From contig NZ_PJRO01000009.1 in NCBI RefSeq assembly GCF_002858745.1, positions 217,829 to 281,828 of the forward strand: a stretch of DNA of 64,000 nucleotides. The letters are read 5' to 3'. Numbering within the stretch: the first letter of the stretch is position 1; each line of letters starts with the position of its first letter. Position numbers and translations under genes: made by a program. The notes under the pieces are model-generated. The model had not been told where the DNA came from. It ran no database searches and saw only the letters and a list, made by a program, of their open reading frames with translations. Positions 39,261 to 48,845 of the stretch are shown here, piece after piece. Source of the DNA: Mesorhizobium loti. GTDB taxonomy: Bacteria > Pseudomonadota > Alphaproteobacteria > Rhizobiales > Rhizobiaceae.

Positions 39261-41621
39261 ATGACCAAGCACACTCCAAACCTCAAGGCGCAGAAGATCG
39301 TCGGCGGCGTCCACACCGACCAGCGCCATGATTCCGCGCACAAGCATGTCGCCGGCACAGCGGTCTATATTGACGACCTGCCGGAACCGGCGGGCACGCT
39401 GCATGTCGGCCTAGGTCTCTCGACAGTCACGCACGGTAAGCTGAAGAAGGTCGACCTGTCGGCAGTGCGTGCTGCACCGGGTGTGGTCGATGTGTTGACC
39501 TACAAGGATGTGCCCGGCGAAAACGACGTGTCGCCCAGCGGCATGCATGACGACCCGGTCTTCGCCGAAGGCAAGGTGCAGTTCCATGGCCAGCCGATCT
39601 TCGCGGTCATCGCCGAGACGCGCGAGGCGGCACGCAGCGCCGCGCGCCTAGCCAAGATCGAATATGAAGAACTGCCGGCGATCCTCAACATCTGGAACCT
39701 TGATCCCAACAAGGACAGGCAGGTGGTGACGCCGCTGACGCTGAAGCGCGGCGATCCGGACGCGGCCATCGCCGCCGCACCCCGCCGCATCAAGAACCGC
39801 ATGCGGCTGGGCGGGCAGGACCATTTCTACCTGGAGGGCCAGGTTTCACTGGCAATTCCGGGTGAGGACGACGAGGTTGCCGTCCATTGCTCGACGCAGG
39901 GGCCAAGCGAAACACAGCACCTTGTCGCCCATGTGCTCGGCGTTCCGAGCCACGCCGTCACCGTGGAAGTGCGCCGCATGGGTGGTGGTTTCGGCGGCAA
40001 GGAAACGCAGGCCAACCAGTGCGCCGCTATCGCAGCCATTGCCGCTAAGAAACACAAGCGTGCAGTGAAGGTGCGCCTCGACCGCGACGAAGACATGACC
40101 GCCACCGGCAAGCGGCACGACTTCGTCATCGATTACGACGTTGGCTTCGACGACGAGGGCAACATTCTCGGCGTCGACTTCATGTTCGCGCTCAATGCCG
40201 GCTTCTCGGCCGACCTGTCCGGTCCGGTGGGCGACCGCGCGCTGTTCCACTGCGACAACGCCTATTTCTATCCGAACGTGCATGCCAAGTCGGCACCGCT
40301 CTACACCAACACCGTGTCCAACACCGCCTTCCGCGGCTTCGGCGGCCCACAGGGCATGGTCGGCGCCGAGCGTGTCATCGAAGAGGTGGCGTTTGCCGTC
40401 GGCAAGGATCCGCTCGAGATCCGCAAGCTCAATTTCTACGACGCCATGGGCGCGGCCGGCGAACGCAACGTCACGCCCTATCACCAGAAGGTCGAGGACA
40501 ACATCATCCACCGCATCGTGGCGGAACTGGAGGCAAGCGCAGATTATGCCGGCCGCCGTCGCGAGATCGCGGCGTTCAACGCCAACAGCCGCTTCATCAA
40601 GCGTGGCATTGCGCTCACCCCGGTCAAATTCGGCATTTCCTTCACCAAGACCGAATCCAACCAGGCCGGCGCGCTGGTGCATATCTACAATGACGGTTCG
40701 GTGCACATGAACCACGGCGGCACCGAGATGGGGCAAGGCCTGCATCTCAAGGTGGCGCAGGTGGTGGCCGAGGAGTTCCAGATCGATCTGGAGCGCGTGA
40801 AGATCACCGCGACCACCACGGCCAAGGTGCCCAACACCGCGCCGACGGCTGCCTCTTCCGGTGCCGATCTCAACGGCATGGCTGCCCAGAACGCGGCACG
40901 CCAGATCAAGGAACGGCTGATCGACTTCGCTGCGGAAAAATACTCCGTGCCGGCCGATCAGGTGGTGTTCCTGCCCAACCGGGTCCGCGTCGGCAATCAG
41001 GAGATTTCCTTCAACGACCTGGTCAAGCAGGCCTATCTCAACCGCATCCAGCTTTCGGCTGCCGGTCACTACAAGACGCCGAAGATCCATTGGGATCGCG
41101 CCAAGGGCCGGGGCCATGCCTTCTATTATTACGCCTATGGCGCAGCCTGCTCGGAAGTCTCGATCGATACCTTGACCGGCGAATACATTGTCGAACGCAC
41201 CGATATCTTGCACGACACCGGCCGCTCGCTGAACCGGGCAATCGATATCGGTCAGGTCGAAGGCGGTTTCGTGCAGGGCATGGGCTGGCTGACCACCGAG
41301 GAATTGTGGTGGGATGGCAAGGGACGGCTGCGCACGCACGCGCCATCGACCTACAAGATCCCGCTGGCATCCGACCGGCCGAAGATCTTCAATGTCGCCT
41401 TGACCGATTGGTCGCAGGCCTATGAGCCGACGATCCACCGCTCCAAGGCCGTCGGCGAGCCGCCGCTGCCGCTCGGCATCTCGGTGCTGCAGGCACTCTC
41501 CGATGCGGTGGCCAGCGTGGCGGATCACAAGATCAGCCCGCGCCTCGATGCACCGGCGACGCCGGAGCGTGTGCTGGTGGCCGTCGAGCGGTTGAAGAAG
41601 GAAGCGCGCGGCACGGCGTAA
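39261..41621 (+). CDS. xdhB: Xanthine dehydrogenase molybdopterin subunit
   Basis: A 786-residue molybdenum cofactor subunit. Landmarks are GGGFGGKETQ for cofactor binding, AFRGFGGPQGM with the substrate Arg, NHGGTEMGQGL, and GEPPLPLG near the C terminus, which includes the active-site Glu. It starts one base after the xdhA stop, at ATG 39261; the long upstream open frame overlaps xdhA and is spurious. Length and motifs match the bacterial two-subunit enzyme. It acts in the cytoplasm on hypoxanthine and xanthine. Confidence 0.95.
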   Translation: MTKHTPNLKAQKIVGGVHTDQRHDSAHKHVAGTAVYIDDLPEPAGTLHVGLGLSTVTHGKLKKVDLSAVRAAPGVVDVLTYKDVPGENDVSPSGMHDDPVFAEGKVQFHGQPIFAVIAETREAARSAARLAKIEYEELPAILNIWNLDPNKDRQVVTPLTLKRGDPDAAIAAAPRRIKNRMRLGGQDHFYLEGQVSLAIPGEDDEVAVHCSTQGPSETQHLVAHVLGVPSHAVTVEVRRMGGGFGGKETQANQCAAIAAIAAKKHKRAVKVRLDRDEDMTATGKRHDFVIDYDVGFDDEGNILGVDFMFALNAGFSADLSGPVGDRALFHCDNAYFYPNVHAKSAPLYTNTVSNTAFRGFGGPQGMVGAERVIEEVAFAVGKDPLEIRKLNFYDAMGAAGERNVTPYHQKVEDNIIHRIVAELEASADYAGRRREIAAFNANSRFIKRGIALTPVKFGISFTKTESNQAGALVHIYNDGSVHMNHGGTEMGQGLHLKVAQVVAEEFQIDLERVKITATTTAKVPNTAPTAASSGADLNGMAAQNAARQIKERLIDFAAEKYSVPADQVVFLPNRVRVGNQEISFNDLVKQAYLNRIQLSAAGHYKTPKIHWDRAKGRGHAFYYYAYGAACSEVSIDTLTGEYIVERTDILHDTGRSLNRAIDIGQVEGGFVQGMGWLTTEELWWDGKGRLRTHAPSTYKIPLASDRPKIFNVALTDWSQAYEPTIHRSKAVGEPPLPLGISVLQALSDAVASVADHKISPRLDAPATPERVLVAVERLKKEARGTA

Positions 41622-41678
41622 GCCTGCCGTGCGGGCAATCCGACTCGACAAGTGTTATATTCCCAGAACGGGAATGCG

Positions 41679-42566
41679 ATGATGACCTCGAAAGTGCAGG
41701 ATCTGAAGGAATTTCTTGCCGGCGCTGGCCCGGTCGCGCTGGTCGAAGTGGCTGGCACGCGCGGGTCGACGCCGCGCGAGAAGGGTGCCTACATGCTGGT
41801 GTCGCCTTTGGCGACCCATGGCACGATCGGTGGCGGCCAGCTCGAATACATGGCGATCGACAAGGCCAGGCAGATGTCGGGTATATTGCCGTCGCGCAAG
41901 GGCGTGCTGCCGCCGATCCACCGCATCGATGTCCAGGAAGTCTGCGCGACACTTGATGTGCCGCTGGGGCCGGAGATCGGCCAGTGCTGCGGTGGTCGTG
42001 TCGAGGTGCTGATCAGGCTGATGGATGGCGTCATGGCCGCCAAATTGATCGCTGTTGCCGAAGCAGAAGAAGAGCACTTGCCGCATCTCTACATTTTCGG
42101 CGGCGGTCATGTCGGCAAGGCGTTAGCCGCCTCCGTGTCGCTGTTACCCATCCATGTGGTCGTTGTGGAAACGCGCGCCGAGGAACTGGAGGGCATCACC
42201 GAAGCGGTCGAGACAAGGCTTACCGCGATGCCCGAGGAAATGGTTCGGCTAGCGCCGGCGGGCTCAGCCTTCGCCGTGCTTACGCATGACCATGCTCTGG
42301 ATTTCCTGATCGCTGCCGAAGCCCTGAAGCGCAATGACACAGCCTATGTCGGCATGATCGGCTCCAGGACCAAGAAGGCGACCTTCAGGAACTGGTTCCT
42401 GAAGACCGCCAATGGCTCGAAAGCTGAGTTCGAACGGCTTGTCTCGCCGATCGGCGGCGATGCCGTGAAGGACAAGCGCCCGCAGGTGATCGCCGCTTTG
42501 GCCGCCGCTGAGATGATGGCAGCTCTGGTCAAGCATCAGATCAAGGCCGGCGTGGAAGTCGCTTAA
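41679..42566 (+). CDS. xdhC: XdhC molybdenum cofactor insertion protein
   Basis: A 295-residue maturation factor that binds sulfurated Mo cofactor and loads it into XdhB. The N-terminal XdhC/CoxI domain has EVAGTRGSTPREKGAYMLV and EIGQCCGGRVEVL, and the C-terminal Rossmann domain has LYIFGGGHVGKAL and YVGMIGSRTKKA. It follows xdhB after 57 bases. Two adjacent ATGs (41679, 41682) are possible; a GGGA lies upstream, and a further Met codon at 41652 is less likely. Confidence 0.92.
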   Translation: MMTSKVQDLKEFLAGAGPVALVEVAGTRGSTPREKGAYMLVSPLATHGTIGGGQLEYMAIDKARQMSGILPSRKGVLPPIHRIDVQEVCATLDVPLGPEIGQCCGGRVEVLIRLMDGVMAAKLIAVAEAEEEHLPHLYIFGGGHVGKALAASVSLLPIHVVVVETRAEELEGITEAVETRLTAMPEEMVRLAPAGSAFAVLTHDHALDFLIAAEALKRNDTAYVGMIGSRTKKATFRNWFLKTANGSKAEFERLVSPIGGDAVKDKRPQVIAALAAAEMMAALVKHQIKAGVEVA

Positions 42567-42585
42567 GGCGTCACGCCGCTGCCTC

Positions 42586-43074
42586 TCACTCTTTTTCCTG
42601 CGTGTGGGCTTCCAGGAACCACAGCGACTTGTCGAGCGCACGCGAATAGGCGGTGAAGATGTCGGCCGTGTCGGCATCGCCCGCCTCGTCGGATTCATTG
42701 ATCGCGGCGCGGGCAGACTTCGCCACCACGGCATAACGGTCGATCAGCGCCGCCAGATGATCCTTGGTCTTGTGGATGTCGGTCGGGTAGGGCTTCAGCG
42801 TGGTCGTCTTGGCGACATCCTGCAAGGTGCCATGGGCAGTCCCGCCGAGCTGCACCGCGCGTTCAGCGATGGTATCGACATGGCCATCCAATTCGGAGCG
42901 GAACCCATCGAGCATTTCATGGACGGCGATGAACTGCGGACCTTTGACGTTCCAATGTGCCTGCTTGGTGATCAGTGCGAGATCGATGGCTTCGGCGAGC
43001 CGCGCATTCAAGATGGCGATGGCGGTCGTTCTCGTATTGGATTTCAAATCGTTCTTGGTCTGGATGTCGGCCAT
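42586..43074 (-). CDS. dps: Dps DNA-binding ferritin-like protein
   Basis: A 162-residue Dps family protein. The ferroxidase site is made by HWNVKG and the nearby FRSELDGHVDTIAERA, with the conserved His, Asp and Glu. The N-terminal tail is Lys/Asn-rich (IQTKNDLKSNTR), suited for DNA contact. It stores iron and consumes peroxide, protecting DNA. AGGAGA precedes the ATG. It is a single gene convergent with xdhC and downstream of the LysR gene on the same strand. Its presence inside a locus that makes hydrogen peroxide and superoxide through xanthine oxidation may be more than chance. Confidence 0.93.
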   Translation of the reverse strand: MADIQTKNDLKSNTRTTAIAILNARLAEAIDLALITKQAHWNVKGPQFIAVHEMLDGFRSELDGHVDTIAERAVQLGGTAHGTLQDVAKTTTLKPYPTDIHKTKDHLAALIDRYAVVAKSARAAINESDEAGDADTADIFTAYSRALDKSLWFLEAHTQEKE

Positions 43075-43187
43075 CGGGAATCTCCTGGTTTGTGTGGGGG
43101 GCTTGCAGGATTGGCTAGCGAGATGAGAGTGGCGTTTTCACGCCTCCCCTACAAGCCGCAACGAAGAGGCTGGCCCTATGGTTCCGG

Positions 43188-44108
43188 CTATCTGCCGGCC
43201 AGGAGGTCGCGGATCAGTTTCTGGCAGCGATCGGCCATGAAATCGAGCAACAGCCGCACCTTCGGATCCTGCAGTTTCTTGTGCGGATAGACGGCGGCGA
43301 ACTGCACCGGTGTCGGCGGTGTCTTGGTCAGGATCACCTGCAGCCGTTTGTCACGGATGTAGGGCTCGACCTCGAAGCGCGGCTTGTTGATGATGCCTCG
43401 GCCTCCCAGCGCCCACTCCGTCAGAACGTCGCCGTCGTCGCTGTCGAAAGGACCGTGCACCTCGAACTTCACCACGCCTTCCGGCATCTGCAGCATCCAG
43501 AAGAATTCTCTGCTGCCGGGATAGCGTAGCATCAGGCAGTCATGTTTCCTGCCGATGAGTTCGCTGGGATCTGTCGGTTCACCGCGCGCTTCGAGGTATC
43601 TGGGCGAAGCGACCAGCACGCGCTCGCATTCCATGATGCCGCGCATCCTCAGCGACGAGTCCTCGATCACGCCGAGCCGGAACGCCACGTCGATGCCTTC
43701 CTTCAGGATATCGACATTGTGGTCGGACAGGCGCAGGCGCACTTCGATGTCGGGATATGTGTCGTGGAAATCTGGAATGCCGGAAGCGATCAGGCGGCGT
43801 CCGAGCCCGAGCGGAGCGGTAACGCGAATGGTGCCGCGCGGCTGGCCAGACAGCGCAGCGACAGTTGCTTCCGCCTCGACGATGGCGTCCAGCACCTGCT
43901 TGGCGCCGGTGTAGAAGACGGTGCCGTGTTCGGTCGGCATCAATTGCCGGGTCGTACGGTTGAACAGCCGCACGCCAAGGTGTTTTTCGAGTTCCTTGAT
44001 GCGGTTCGATGCAACAGCCGGCGAAATGCGCATATCGCGCCCCGCTGCCGACAGGTTGCCCAATTCGACGACGCGAACGAAGACGGCGATATTGTCGAGA
44101 TAAGCCAT
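43188..44108 (-). CDS. LysR-type transcriptional regulator
   Basis: A 306-residue LysR regulator. The N-terminal winged helix is residues 1-60 (MAYLDNIAVFVRVVELGNLS, VASNRIKELEKHLGVRLFNR) and the ligand-binding domain is ~90-295. ATG 44108 is preceded by GGGGA; the same frame stays open for about 500 more codons antisense to puuD, a high-GC artefact. It is divergent from puuD, so it most likely regulates urate hydroxylase and perhaps the whole purine locus. The intergenic TTTTCCAATTTTTTTTGAAA near 44149-44175 is a candidate binding region. Confidence 0.88.
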   Translation of the reverse strand: MAYLDNIAVFVRVVELGNLSAAGRDMRISPAVASNRIKELEKHLGVRLFNRTTRQLMPTEHGTVFYTGAKQVLDAIVEAEATVAALSGQPRGTIRVTAPLGLGRRLIASGIPDFHDTYPDIEVRLRLSDHNVDILKEGIDVAFRLGVIEDSSLRMRGIMECERVLVASPRYLEARGEPTDPSELIGRKHDCLMLRYPGSREFFWMLQMPEGVVKFEVHGPFDSDDGDVLTEWALGGRGIINKPRFEVEPYIRDKRLQVILTKTPPTPVQFAAVYPHKKLQDPKVRLLLDFMADRCQKLIRDLLAGR

Positions 44109-44249
44109 TGTCCAGGGCGTCCCCTTTGCGCCTGATTTTGATAGCAGGCTACTATTTTCCAATTTTTTTTGAAAGTCATCGTGTTGCCCGCCTCTTTCGA
44201 TTTGCGCGCCAGTCCGTAATGTCGACGGATCGGCACGAAGGGGTGGAGC

Positions 44250-45473
44250 ATGCTCGACTATGTGATTTTCTGGGATTGGGTGGCATTTGCGGTGCGTTGG
44301 CTGCACGTCATCACCGGCATCGCCTGGATCGGCTCGTCCTTCTATTTCGTCGCGCTCGACCTCGGTCTGCGCCAGCGGCCCGGCCTGCCGGCAGGCGCCC
44401 ATGGCGAGGAGTGGCAGGTCCACGGCGGCGGCTTCTATCACATCCAGAAATACCTGGTGGCGCCGGCCGAGATGCCGGAGCACCTGACCTGGTTCAAATG
44501 GGAATCCTACGCCACCTGGCTTTCGGGCTTCGCCATGCTGGCGATCGTGTATTATGCCGGCGCGGACCTTTTCCTGATCGATCGCAACGTGCTCGACGTA
44601 TCGGCTCCCGTTGCCATCCTGATTTCGCTCGGCTGCCTGATCTCCGGCTGGATCGTCTACGATCTCCTGTGCCGCTCGCCGCTCGGAAACCACGACACGC
44701 TGCTGATGCTGGTGCTCTATGCGATCCTGGTGTTCATGGCCTGGGGCCTGACCCACCTCTTCACCGGTCGCGCCGCATTCCTGCATCTCGGTGCCATCAC
44801 CGCAACGATCATGTCGGCCAATGTCTTCATGATCATCATCCCGAACCAGAAGATCGTGGTCGCTGATCTCATTGCCGGCCGCAAGCCCGATCCGAAATAC
44901 GGCAAGATCGCCAAGACCCGCTCGACGCACAACAATTACCTGACGCTGCCGGTGTTGTTCCTGATGCTGTCGAACCACTATCCGCTGGCGTTCGGCACGC
45001 AGTTCAACTGGATTATTGCCTCGCTGGTGTTCCTGATCGGCGTGCTGATCCGCCACTTCTTCAACACGCAGCATGCCCGCAAGGGCAACCCGACCTGGAC
45101 CTGGCTGGCCGCTGCCATTCTTTTCATCATCATCATGTGGCTGTCGACCGTGCCGAAGGTGCTGACCGGCGAGCAGAACGTCTCGTCGGCGGCCGAGGCC
45201 TACACCACCTCTACGCATTTCCCGGCTGCGCGCGATGCCGTTCTCGGCCGCTGCTCCATGTGCCACACGCAGGAGCCAGTCTATGAAGGCATCTATCACG
45301 CACCCAAAGGCGTGATCCTGGACAGCGATGCGACGATTGCCGAACACGCTCGCGAGATTTATCTGCAGGCCGGCCGCAGCCATGCGATGCCGCCCGGCAA
45401 CGTTACCCAGATCACCGACCAGGAGCGTGCGCTGCTGGTGACGTGGTTCGAAGAGGCCGGAAAGAAAAAGTAA
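44250..45473 (+). CDS. puuD: Urate hydroxylase PuuD, membrane, cytochrome c type
   Basis: A 407-residue inner-membrane urate oxidase. Eight or so hydrophobic segments fill residues 10-300 (WLHVITGIAWIGSSFYFVAL opens it), followed by a periplasmic cytochrome c domain with the heme motif CSMCH at residues 335-339 and a distal Met in SHAMPPGN. It converts urate to 5-hydroxyisourate and passes electrons to the respiratory chain instead of making peroxide as soluble uricase does. GGGGTGGAGC precedes ATG 44250. It is divergent from the LysR gene and followed by guaD. Confidence 0.95.
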   Translation: MLDYVIFWDWVAFAVRWLHVITGIAWIGSSFYFVALDLGLRQRPGLPAGAHGEEWQVHGGGFYHIQKYLVAPAEMPEHLTWFKWESYATWLSGFAMLAIVYYAGADLFLIDRNVLDVSAPVAILISLGCLISGWIVYDLLCRSPLGNHDTLLMLVLYAILVFMAWGLTHLFTGRAAFLHLGAITATIMSANVFMIIIPNQKIVVADLIAGRKPDPKYGKIAKTRSTHNNYLTLPVLFLMLSNHYPLAFGTQFNWIIASLVFLIGVLIRHFFNTQHARKGNPTWTWLAAAILFIIIMWLSTVPKVLTGEQNVSSAAEAYTTSTHFPAARDAVLGRCSMCHTQEPVYEGIYHAPKGVILDSDATIAEHAREIYLQAGRSHAMPPGNVTQITDQERALLVTWFEEAGKKK

Positions 45474-45633
45474 GCATCGCCGGCATGGATGCCGTTCGAT
45501 CCGTTTCGCTGATACCTCTGCCCCGGATAACCGGTGGGTGAGGCTTGGACAGCAACAACCATCTCCTCGTTCGTGACGGAGGTGTCTGCAAAGCGGATGG
45601 CGAAATGAAGTTTGACACGGAAGCAAGAGCGAA

Positions 45634-46956
45634 ATGACCACAACACTCCTGCGCGGCCGCACCCTGTCCTTTCTGCGCTGGCCCGAAACGATCGATGATA
45701 GCTCGGCCTATGTCTATGAGGAGGACGGTGCCGTTCTCGTCGCCAACGGCAAGATCGTTGCTTCCGGGTCCTACGCCGAGCTATCAGTGCGCGCCGGTTC
45801 CAGCGCGCGGGTGATCGATCACCGCCCGCATCTGCTCTTGCCAGGTTTCATCGATGCGCATGTGCACATGCCGCAGATGCAGATCATTGCCAGCTATGGC
45901 GCCGAACTGCTCGACTGGCTGAACACCTACACTTTCCCTGAAGAGTCGAAATTCGAGAACGCGCAGCACGGCCGCCGCATTTCCCGGCTGTTTCTCGATG
46001 AGATGATCCGCCAGGGCACCACGACGGTGGCGGCTTACTGCTCTGTGCACAAGCAATCGGCGGAAGCCTTTTTTGCCGAGGCTTATGACCGCGACATGCT
46101 GGTGATCGCCGGCAAGGTAATGATGGATCGCAATGCGCTGGAGGCGGTGCACGACACACCGCAGTCGAGCTACGACGACACCAAGGCGCTGATCTCGGCC
46201 TGGCATGGCAAGGGTCGTGGCCTCTATGCGATCACGCCGCGCTTCGCCATCACCTCGACGCCGGAGCAGATGGAAATGGCGCAGGCGCTTGCCCGCGAGC
46301 ACCCAGACCTGCATATCCAGACGCATCTTTCCGAGAACCACGCCGAGATCGCCTTCACCCACGAGCTCTATCCCTGGTCGAAGGACTACACCCATGTCTA
46401 CGAACATTATGGCTTGATGGGCCCGAAGACGCTTCTCGGCCATTGCATTCATCTTTCCGAGCGCGAAGCCGATGTCCTGTCGGATACCGGCTCGGTCGCT
46501 GTCTTCTGTCCGACCTCCAACCTTTTCCTCGGCTCCGGCCTGTTCGACTATCAGGGCTATCGGAGCCGCGAAAAGCCGCTGCGCATCTCGACCGCGACCG
46601 ATGTCGGCGGCGGTACCAACTATTCGATGTTGCGGACCATGGACGAAGCCTACAAGATCATCGCGCTGCAGGGCGAAAAGCTCAATCCGTTCCAGTCGTT
46701 CTGGCAGGTCACGCGCGGCAATGCCGAGGCGCTGTCGGTGGCCGACCGTGTCGGCACGCTGGAAGCGGGAACCGATGCCGATATCGTCGTGCTCGACAGC
46801 CGGGCGACGCCGCTACTGCAAGTGCGGTCGGAACGCATCAACTCGCTGGCCGAGGAGCTTTTCCTGCTGCAGACGGTCGGTGATGACCGTGTCGTGCGTG
46901 AAGTTTATGTCGCGGGAAAGCCGGCCAAGAGCGACTTGATGGTAGCGAATTCCTGA
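45634..46956 (+). CDS. guaD: Guanine deaminase
   Basis: A 440-residue amidohydrolase converting guanine to xanthine. The zinc motif is DAHVHMPQ at the start of the barrel, with further ligands in QTHLSEN, LGHCIHLSE and the Asp of TATDVGGG. PTSNLFLGSG is a guanine deaminase mark. It feeds xanthine dehydrogenase. It starts 160 bases after puuD, enough for its own promoter. The length is normal. Confidence 0.94.
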   Translation: MTTTLLRGRTLSFLRWPETIDDSSAYVYEEDGAVLVANGKIVASGSYAELSVRAGSSARVIDHRPHLLLPGFIDAHVHMPQMQIIASYGAELLDWLNTYTFPEESKFENAQHGRRISRLFLDEMIRQGTTTVAAYCSVHKQSAEAFFAEAYDRDMLVIAGKVMMDRNALEAVHDTPQSSYDDTKALISAWHGKGRGLYAITPRFAITSTPEQMEMAQALAREHPDLHIQTHLSENHAEIAFTHELYPWSKDYTHVYEHYGLMGPKTLLGHCIHLSEREADVLSDTGSVAVFCPTSNLFLGSGLFDYQGYRSREKPLRISTATDVGGGTNYSMLRTMDEAYKIIALQGEKLNPFQSFWQVTRGNAEALSVADRVGTLEAGTDADIVVLDSRATPLLQVRSERINSLAEELFLLQTVGDDRVVREVYVAGKPAKSDLMVANS

Positions 46957-47023
46957 TCTGCCCTTGACCAAGGGGCAGTTTGCCGTAAACGCGAAAGGAC
47001 ATTCGTGTCTTCTGGGAGGAAGC

Positions 47024-47527
47024 ATGGCCGCGAGCGAGGATATCGAGACGATCAAGCGTCAGGAGGCGACGCTCGTCTTTGAAAAATTCGACGAGGCTGT
47101 CGCCTTCGAGATAGGCAGTGCGATCCGCACGCGGGCGCTGAAGGAAGGCCTGCCGATCATCGTCGACATCCGCACCTTCGACCGGCCGCTGTTTTACGCT
47201 GCCATGCCAGGTTCCAACGCGTCCAATCCCGATTGGGCGCGGCGCAAGATCAATGTCGTGAAGCGCTATCTGCGCAGCACCTACCGTATGGTGCTGGAGC
47301 AGCAGCGCCCGGACCGCACCTTCAAGGTGGGCGAGGGGCTGGATATATCTGAATATGTGCTCGCCGGTGGCGGCTTTCCTGTCACCGTCAAAGGCGCCGG
47401 GGTTATCGGCGTGATCGCCGTTTCCGGATTGCCGGAACGCGAGGACCACAATGTCGTGGTCGACGCCTTATGTACGCATCTCGGCGTGGATCGCGCCCGG
47501 CTCGCCCTGCCACCGTCCGGTGATTGA
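47024..47527 (+). CDS. UPF0303 / HbpS-GlcG-like protein
   Basis: A 167-residue UPF0303 family protein, whose domain is often labelled heme-degrading because of its likeness to HbpS and GlcG. Conserved segments are VDIRTFDRPLFYAAMPG, NPDWARRKINVV and GGGFPVTVKGAGVIGVIAVSGL. No signal peptide is seen. GGGAGGAAGC precedes ATG 47024. It lies between guaD and glycerate kinase, all in one direction, and so may be part of the purine unit, but no role in purine breakdown is established. GlcG-like proteins often sit in glycolate or glyoxylate loci, which would fit the glyoxylate end product. Confidence 0.8.
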   Translation: MAASEDIETIKRQEATLVFEKFDEAVAFEIGSAIRTRALKEGLPIIVDIRTFDRPLFYAAMPGSNASNPDWARRKINVVKRYLRSTYRMVLEQQRPDRTFKVGEGLDISEYVLAGGGFPVTVKGAGVIGVIAVSGLPEREDHNVVVDALCTHLGVDRARLALPPSGD

Positions 47528-47561
47528 CCTCTCTATCCGCCGCTAAACAATAGGCTTCTCC

Positions 47562-48824
47562 ATGACCCTTGATCCGAAGGCCTTCCTCACCTCGATCTTC
47601 GAGGCTGCCGTGGCCGCGGCGGACCCGGAACTCACGATCCGCAAGCATCTGCCGGCGAAACCCAAAGGACGCACCATCGTCATCGGCGCCGGCAAGGGCT
47701 CGGCTCAGATGGCCGCAGCTTTCGAAAAGGTGTGGGACGGACCGATCGAAGGGCTTGTCGTCACGCGCTACGGTTATGGTGCGCCGACCAAACACCTGGA
47801 AGTGGTGGAAGCCGCGCATCCGGTTCCTGACGCTGCCGGTCTTGCTGCTGCGAAGCGCCTGCAGGGGATCGTCTCAGGCCTCGGTGAAGACGATCTGGTC
47901 GTCGCGTTGGTCTGTGGCGGCGGCTCCGCGCTGTTGCCGGCGCCGGCTGGCAACCTCACCCTTGCCGACGAGATTGCTGTCAATGAGGCGCTGCTGGCTT
48001 CCGGGGCACCGATCTCGGCGATGAACACGATCCGCAAGCATGTCTCCACCATCAAGGGCGGGCGCCTCGCCGCTGCCGCCTGGCCGGCCAGGGTGGTGTC
48101 GCTGATCGTTTCCGACATCCCGGGCGACAATCCGGCGCTCGTTGCTTCCGGGCCGACTGTTCCCGACGATGCGGGCCGCGCCGATGCGCTCGCTGCTATT
48201 AAAGCCTACGGCATGAAACTGCCGGATGTGGTGATGGCGCACATCAAGTCTCCGGCTTCCGAAGCGCCGCATCCGGACGATCCGAAATTTGCCCGCAACG
48301 AGGTACATGTCATCGCGTCGGCCGCCGTCTCGCTGGAAGCCGCGGCGTCGGAAGCAAAGCGCCAGGGTATCGAGGCGGTCATCTTGTCCGATGCATTGGA
48401 GGGCGAGGCGCGCGAGGTGGGTTCGGTGCATGCCGCGATCGCCCGCGAGGTTGCCGCGCGCAACCGGCCCTTCAACAAGCCGGTTCTGATCCTGTCCGGT
48501 GGTGAAACCACGGTGACATTGCGCGCCAAGGGCAAGGGTGGCCGCAATTCGGAATTCCTGCTGGCCTTCGCCATAGGAATCAATGGCGTCGAAGGCATCG
48601 ATGCCCTCGCCGCTGATACCGACGGTATTGATGGTTCAGAAGACAATGCCGGCGCATTCTGCAACGGCTCGACGGTGACGCGAATGCGAGCAGCCAATGT
48701 CGATGCCAAGGCGATGCTCGCCGGCAACAACGCCTGGACCGCCTTCAATGCGGTGGACGATCTGTTCGTGCCGGGTCCAACCGGCACGAATGTCAACGAC
48801 CTCAGGGCAATCCTGGTGCGATAG
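47562..48824 (+). CDS. Glycerate 2-kinase, type 2 (GckA/TtuD family)
   Basis: A 420-residue MOFRL-family enzyme. The N-terminal glycerate kinase domain has VIGAGKGSAQMAAAFE and VCGGGSALLPAP, and the C-terminal MOFRL domain has LSGGETTVTLRAKGKGGRN and ADTDGIDGSEDNAG. It phosphorylates glycerate to 2-phosphoglycerate; older names call it hydroxypyruvate reductase. It follows the UPF0303 gene by 34 bases. In this locus it would complete use of glyoxylate after carboligation and reduction; those two enzymes are not in the window. Confidence 0.9.
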   Translation: MTLDPKAFLTSIFEAAVAAADPELTIRKHLPAKPKGRTIVIGAGKGSAQMAAAFEKVWDGPIEGLVVTRYGYGAPTKHLEVVEAAHPVPDAAGLAAAKRLQGIVSGLGEDDLVVALVCGGGSALLPAPAGNLTLADEIAVNEALLASGAPISAMNTIRKHVSTIKGGRLAAAAWPARVVSLIVSDIPGDNPALVASGPTVPDDAGRADALAAIKAYGMKLPDVVMAHIKSPASEAPHPDDPKFARNEVHVIASAAVSLEAAASEAKRQGIEAVILSDALEGEAREVGSVHAAIAREVAARNRPFNKPVLILSGGETTVTLRAKGKGGRNSEFLLAFAIGINGVEGIDALAADTDGIDGSEDNAGAFCNGSTVTRMRAANVDAKAMLAGNNAWTAFNAVDDLFVPGPTGTNVNDLRAILVR

Positions 48825-48845
48825 CTCTGCCTTGGGAGGCCGAGC

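Noticed and set aside
39846-41651. A 601-codon antisense frame over xdhB
   Set aside because: It is a shadow of the highly biased third-position GC of xdhB. There is no ribosome site or family resemblance.
44109-45662. A reading frame of over 500 codons continuing the LysR frame antisense through puuD
   Set aside because: Its low-complexity His/Arg/Gly-rich translation and full overlap with the well-supported puuD gene mark it as a high-GC shadow frame; the LysR homology starts at 44108.
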